This document shows, piece by piece, positions 59,862 to 64,000 of a stretch of 64,000 nt of DNA (the first letter of the stretch is position 1; every line of letters starts with the position of its first letter). The notes under the pieces are model-generated. The model was not told the DNA's origin, made no database searches, and was given only the letters and a program-made list of their open reading frames with translations. The DNA comes from Cohnella hashimotonis (GTDB lineage Bacteria > Bacillota > Bacilli > Paenibacillales > Paenibacillaceae), in NCBI RefSeq assembly GCF_030014955.1, contig NZ_JAGRPV010000001.1, positions 6,634,001-6,698,000 on the forward strand, read 5' to 3'. The position numbers and the translations under genes are program-made.

Positions 59862-62800
59862 TTACTGGCCTAGCAGCTTGAAGAGCGCTTGCGCACTCTC
59901 GGCGCGGGTCAACCCCGACTTCGCGTCGAAAACATGGCCGTTGCGTCCGGACAGCAGGCCCAGTCCGGCTGCGCGACCGATCGCCTCGGCGGCCCAGCCG
60001 CTGAAGCCGGATGTGTCCGCGAACGGTTCCGCAGCTGGAGCGGCGCGGTCCGCGCCGACAACGCCTGCATAGTCGTAGGCCCGCATGAGCATGACGGCCA
60101 TTTCCTCGCGCGTGATGCCTTCGTTCGGCGCGAACGCGCTCGCGCTTCGGCCGCTCACGATGCCCGCCTCGGCTGCCGCCGCTACGGCTTCCTCGTACCA
60201 GGCGCCGGATGCGACATCCGCGAACGGCGCCTCCTTTTGCGGTGCGGCCAGTCCCAGCGCGCGGCTCAGCATCGCGGCGAACTCGGCGCGCGTGACGCCT
60301 CTCGCCGGTTCGTAGCGCGAACCGGCCGTGCCGTTCACGATCTGCTTCGCCGCGAGCGACCGGACGGCCGTCCAGGCCCAGTGGCCGGACGGTACGTCCG
60401 CGAACGCCGCGTCGATATGCAGCGCCGCGTACTTGCTGAAGTGCGAGACGGACGCCGTCAACACGCCGTCGTCGGACCACGTCCCGCGCACGTATTCAAG
60501 CTGGCCGTCGTCGGCGACATGGTACACGCCCGTTACGTCGCGGTCGGCGACGGCGGCATCCGCTCGGAATGAGAGCTTCACCGGCTGCGCGAGCTCGCGA
60601 ACGGCGCGGTTCTCTCCGTCCTCGCCGATGACGGAGAGGCTGAAGTCGTACACCTCGCCTACGAGCCGGATATCGCGCCCCTCCCGCGAAGTCTTCGCAA
60701 TCAGCGCATCGGCTTGCGTAGCGGTCAGCGGCACGATGTCGAGCGCTACCTGAGCCGCCTTTTCATCCGTCCCTACCGCTTGCGACAGCAGGCCGGCCGG
60801 CACCGATATCGTCAGTCTTTCCTTGACGAGCGTCAGTTCGCCCGGCTTCAGAAGTTCCCCTGCATTCGCCGGGAGCAGGATGCGCGTCGCGCCGGACGGA
60901 AGCTCGATCTTCACCTTGCCGGTCGCATCCGGCACGAGCTTGTCGGCCGCAATCTTGAGCTCCGCAGGCGCGGAACTCGGCGTTGACGTTGGCGTCGGCC
61001 CGTTGCTCACAGGCGTCGGCGTTGGCGTCGGCGAACCGGACGGCTCCGGCGAAGGCGACTCCGTGCCGCCCCCTGTCCGCGTGATCTCGAGCTTAATCGT
61101 CTTCGTCGCCTGAGAGGCTCTGCCTTTGTCCGTATAGAACGGGAGGTTCAGCGTCTCGGCCGTCGGCTCGATATGGAGCGTGAAGACGTTCTTGCCCTGC
61201 GCGAGCGGGATATCGTTCACCAGCACGTTGCCGTAAGCGTCCATCGCGCCCTCGGGAATCGGCTGTCCGTTGATCGTGAACGCCACGCCGTACGGCACCG
61301 CGGCGCGCAGCGCGAAGCTTGCGTCCGCTGTCGAGTAGGCGATGTCTTCGCCGTAAGATTTGCGCGGCTGATAGATCGCCACCGGCATATCGACCCAGCG
61401 CAGCACGTAGTCGTCGACGATCATTTTGTTGCCGCCCTGATTCGCGATCTTGAGCTGCATGTTCGTATCGGTCGAGCTATACGCCCAGTTGCCCGGATCT
61501 GTCGTATCGTTCTGCACCCTCGCGTGGCTCGTGAACGCCTCTTTGTTCCAGTCGCCTCGGGCGTACTTGTACTGCATCGACTTGCCCGCCATCATCTTGA
61601 ACGAATATTCCACGACCTCGCGGGTCGTGGCGCCGCTCGGCACCGCCAGCTTGGTCGAGGACACGTTCCAGCCGTTGAAGTCGCCGGCGATCGTGATGTC
61701 GTCCGTCGTCGGCGTGTAGTCCGGCAGATGCAGCCGCAGCGTCACGTCGATCATCACGAGCCTTGGCGTCACCGACTGCGGCTGTGAGTATGCCCGATTG
61801 TAGGCTTGGTCGTAGGCGGCAACCTTGTAGGTGTAGGTCGTATCGTTATTTACGGTGAAATCGGTATACGCGCGAACTTCCTTCGCCACCGTCGCGATCT
61901 TGCGGTACACGGCATCGGTCACGGACTGGCGATAGATCTCGAAGCCAGCGACCGATGCGTCATCCGACGTCCAGGCCAGACTCGCGCGTCCGGATTCCTG
62001 GAGCAACCCGCCCAGCTCCGGCGCATCGGGCGCCTCCAGGTCGTCGTCCGACTGGAGAACGTTCACAGTATTCTCGCCGGAGAGCGTCCAGGTCTCTTCG
62101 TTATCCGAGGAAAAGGCTGCGTAATAGCGGTAGGCGCCCGCCGCGGTCGGCTCGAAGGAAGCGCGATACGCCTTGGCCGCCCCCGCATCCTCCTTGTATC
62201 TTAACGAGACGGCCACGGCGTCAGCCAGATCTCCGTTTTCCGGGTAAAAGAACAGCTTGCCCGGCAGATTCGGCGCCGCCCTGCCCGCATAGGCTGCATT
62301 GTCCGTAAGCCCCGGCGCCAGCACCTCGACGGTGATGCCTTCGATCTTTTTGCCGACGCCCGCATAGACGACGCCAGCCACCGAGGATGGTACGGCTACC
62401 GATTGAACCGGATAAAACGGCGTCGCGGACACCATCGTTCCGATCAGGCTCTCCGACTGGCCGGCATAGGCGGTAACTGCGTAATAATACTTGGTCGCAT
62501 TTACGATGCCGGTCTGATCAGTGAAGGCAAGCGTGTCCGCTTCGACGTCGCCGACACGCGTCAGCGCGCCGCCCTCGATGAGCGCCCGGTATACGCGATA
62601 GCCTGCCGCTCCGGGAACCGTCTGCCAGGCGAGATCGACCTTGCCGTTGCCGGCGGCGGCGGTCAAGCCCTGAACAGCGGCGACCGTGCCCAGATCGCCG
62701 GTCGATACCATCATGACGCCCGACAGGGCAGGCAGCGTCAGCTTGAGCTTGCCGCCTTGCACCGTCGCCTCGATCGCGCCGCCCAGCTCATCCTTCAGCT

Positions 62801-64000
62801 GAAGTCCGTCCGGCAGGAAGCCGGTGACGTCCGCTTCAATCTCCTTGGCCGCGGCGGCACGGTTGATTGCAACGAGACCGCCCTTAGACGCCGTCTTGCG
62901 GGCATACGCGATCACGTCGCCTTCTGCGTAGGCCATCTTCAGGTCGCCGGTGCTGAACACGTCGTTGGCATGACGCACCGCAGCCGCGTCCTGGTACGTC
63001 TTGAACAGGTCTGCGTAGCGGCCTACGGCCTCATATTCTTCTCCGCTTCCCGCTACGCGCTCCCATGGGAACGTCCGTCTAGAATCCGGATCCTTCGTGC
63101 CGGTCAAGCCGACCTCGTCGCCGTAATATATCGTCGGCGCGCCCGGATAGCCCAGCTGGAACAGCGCGACGAGCGCCTGCTGCTTCAGCGCCTTGTCGGA
63201 CGCCTCCGGCGCGATGATCAGATGCTCCTCCTCGTAAGAAGGGAAATCAAGCTTCGTGATCGAGCGGGTCGTGTCATGGGAATCCATCAGATTCAGCATG
63301 ACCTGCCAGGCTTCCTTGGGGTAGTCCTCGCGGATCGACTCGAGCGTCTCGTTGAACGCCTTGGCGTCGCCGCCGATCATGAACGTCTGCAGCGCGCCGC
63401 GGAAACGATAGTTCATGACCGAGTCGAACTGGTCGCCCAGCAGATACGGCGTCGCGACATTCCATTCCTCCCCGAGGATGATCGGCTCGTCGATCGTATT
63501 GCCGCTCGCGTCCTTCAAACCGGCCGTGGATTTGACGGCTTCCCTGAACTTTTTCCACGTACCCGCGGATACGTCCGGCGCGACGTCGAGCCGCCAGCCG
63601 CTCGTGCCCATCCATACCCAGCGCTGCGAGACGACGTTTTGCATCGCCTCGTCCGCTTCCGCATCGGATTGTCCCGACAGGTCATGGCCGATGACTTCCT
63701 CGCGATAGGCGACGTTGTTCCATTCGTGCGCCTCCTGCGGACCGCCGATCGCCGCTGCGTCGCCCGCTTGCGGCGTCACGGCGTCCATCGCCGGCAGCGA
63801 GTCGTAGCCCCACCAGGCGTCGTATTTGTAGTGGGTGTTGGTACCGTCGCGATCCGGAACCTTCTCGTTCTCGATCGTGAACCAGGTCGTGTAGGCGAAG
63901 TCTTCCGGATACTTGTAGTTCATGCCCGTCTTCGGATTTTTTTGGCTCGTATAGTAAGCCTGCGCCTCGCTTTTCGCCTGCTCGAGCGTCTTGCCGGGCG
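59862..64000 (-). CDS. GH13 alpha-amylase/pullulanase-type enzyme with SLH anchor, 5' end cut
   Basis: The frame is open to the right edge (upstream codons read PGKTLEQAKSEAQAYY), so the N-terminus and signal are missing. 1379 residues are visible. The GH13 core includes GTSGWRLDVAPD (nucleophile Asp), IILGEEWN (acid/base Glu) and LMDSHDTTRS (third Asp). Next come fibronectin type III-like units (GLTAAAGNGKVDLAWQTV; ASLAWTSDDASVAGFEIYR) and a starch-binding CBM20/48-like module (ITIAGDFNGWNVSSTKLAVP). A Pro/Ser/Thr linker follows, and three SLH domains end the protein (FADVPSGHWAW..., FADVASGAWYEE..., FADTSGFSGWAAE...). It should be exported and held on the wall by its SLH domains to cut starch-like polymers. 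The transporter upstream may import the products. Confidence 0.93.
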   Translation of the reverse strand, partial: PGKTLEQAKSEAQAYYTSQKNPKTGMNYKYPEDFAYTTWFTIENEKVPDRDGTNTHYKYDAWWGYDSLPAMDAVTPQAGDAAAIGGPQEAHEWNNVAYREEVIGHDLSGQSDAEADEAMQNVVSQRWVWMGTSGWRLDVAPDVSAGTWKKFREAVKSTAGLKDASGNTIDEPIILGEEWNVATPYLLGDQFDSVMNYRFRGALQTFMIGGDAKAFNETLESIREDYPKEAWQVMLNLMDSHDTTRSITKLDFPSYEEEHLIIAPEASDKALKQQALVALFQLGYPGAPTIYYGDEVGLTGTKDPDSRRTFPWERVAGSGEEYEAVGRYADLFKTYQDAAAVRHANDVFSTGDLKMAYAEGDVIAYARKTASKGGLVAINRAAAAKEIEADVTGFLPDGLQLKDELGGAIEATVQGGKLKLTLPALSGVMMVSTGDLGTVAAVQGLTAAAGNGKVDLAWQTVPGAAGYRVYRALIEGGALTRVGDVEADTLAFTDQTGIVNATKYYYAVTAYAGQSESLIGTMVSATPFYPVQSVAVPSSVAGVVYAGVGKKIEGITVEVLAPGLTDNAAYAGRAAPNLPGKLFFYPENGDLADAVAVSLRYKEDAGAAKAYRASFEPTAAGAYRYYAAFSSDNEETWTLSGENTVNVLQSDDDLEAPDAPELGGLLQESGRASLAWTSDDASVAGFEIYRQSVTDAVYRKIATVAKEVRAYTDFTVNNDTTYTYKVAAYDQAYNRAYSQPQSVTPRLVMIDVTLRLHLPDYTPTTDDITIAGDFNGWNVSSTKLAVPSGATTREVVEYSFKMMAGKSMQYKYARGDWNKEAFTSHARVQNDTTDPGNWAYSSTDTNMQLKIANQGGNKMIVDDYVLRWVDMPVAIYQPRKSYGEDIAYSTADASFALRAAVPYGVAFTINGQPIPEGAMDAYGNVLVNDIPLAQGKNVFTLHIEPTAETLNLPFYTDKGRASQATKTIKLEITRTGGGTESPSPEPSGSPTPTPTPVSNGPTPTSTPSSAPAELKIAADKLVPDATGKVKIELPSGATRILLPANAGELLKPGELTLVKERLTISVPAGLLSQAVGTDEKAAQVALDIVPLTATQADALIAKTSREGRDIRLVGEVYDFSLSVIGEDGENRAVRELAQPVKLSFRADAAVADRDVTGVYHVADDGQLEYVRGTWSDDGVLTASVSHFSKYAALHIDAAFADVPSGHWAWTAVRSLAAKQIVNGTAGSRYEPARGVTRAEFAAMLSRALGLAAPQKEAPFADVASGAWYEEAVAAAAEAGIVSGRSASAFAPNEGITREEMAVMLMRAYDYAGVVGADRAAPAAEPFADTSGFSGWAAEAIGRAAGLGLLSGRNGHVFDAKSGLTRAESAQALFKLLGQ

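Overview
The window is high-GC Firmicutes DNA. YesM/YesN regulators, two LtaS-type enzymes, PBSX-like tail genes, WG-repeat and copper-amine-oxidase-like secreted proteins and an SLH-anchored amylase point to a Paenibacillaceae bacterium. Cohnella is my best guess, from gene content only. Genes, promoters and sites were read directly from the sequence. Family names come from remembered motifs and were not searched.

Region 1 (1-13.1 kb) is a PBSX/XkdK-type contractile tail locus: fibre (cut by the left edge), XkdU, T, S, R, Q, P, tape measure, XkdN with a -1 frameshift extension, tube XkdM, sheath XkdK, YkzM, and an XkdJ-like protein, all on the minus strand. They are preceded by an Xpf-like sigma-type activator. 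Divergently come an Xre-type repressor and an XkdA-like ImmA/IrrE metallopeptidase. No terminase, portal or capsid gene lies between the activator and the tail genes, so this looks like a headless phage-tail particle (tailocin). The control region holds a perfect match to the Bacillus LexA consensus just downstream of a sigma-A promoter, a second near-perfect LexA box before the structural operon, and two copies of a palindrome that probably binds the Xre-like repressor.

Region 2 (13.1-21.9 kb) is mostly housekeeping: a PfpI-type protein, a membrane-anchored cytochrome c, tRNA-Thr(CGT), an orphan LuxR-type response regulator, an AbrB-type membrane protein, a seven-copy 50-bp hairpin repeat array, a radical SAM protein, a DUF3298-type protein, a phosphodiester glycosidase with an unclear start and an aldose epimerase.

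Region 3 (21.9-34.8 kb) carries transport and regulation: an RND pump with its TetR regulator and operators inside the promoter, a LacI regulator with a 20-bp operator next to a VOC/SDR gene pair, a DHA2-type MFS pump divergent from a TetR gene with two identical palindromic operators, and a PAP2 phosphatase downstream of an LtaS paralogue.

Region 4 (35-52.5 kb) holds a SWIM-SNF2 helicase, secreted copper-amine-oxidase-like and WG-repeat proteins, two divergent sulfate-type binding proteins without a transporter, a five-copy 73-bp palindromic repeat array, a divergent IF-3 paralogue, an acyl-CoA dehydrogenase-like protein, a hybrid sensor kinase, a DUF445 protein and a second LtaS paralogue.

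Region 5 (52.5-64 kb) is a sugar ABC transporter (two permeases and a lipoprotein, with a cre-like site at the lipoprotein promoter) divergent from a YesM/YesN two-component pair, followed by a repeat-bearing intergenic region and a GH13 amylase with three SLH domains that runs off the right edge.
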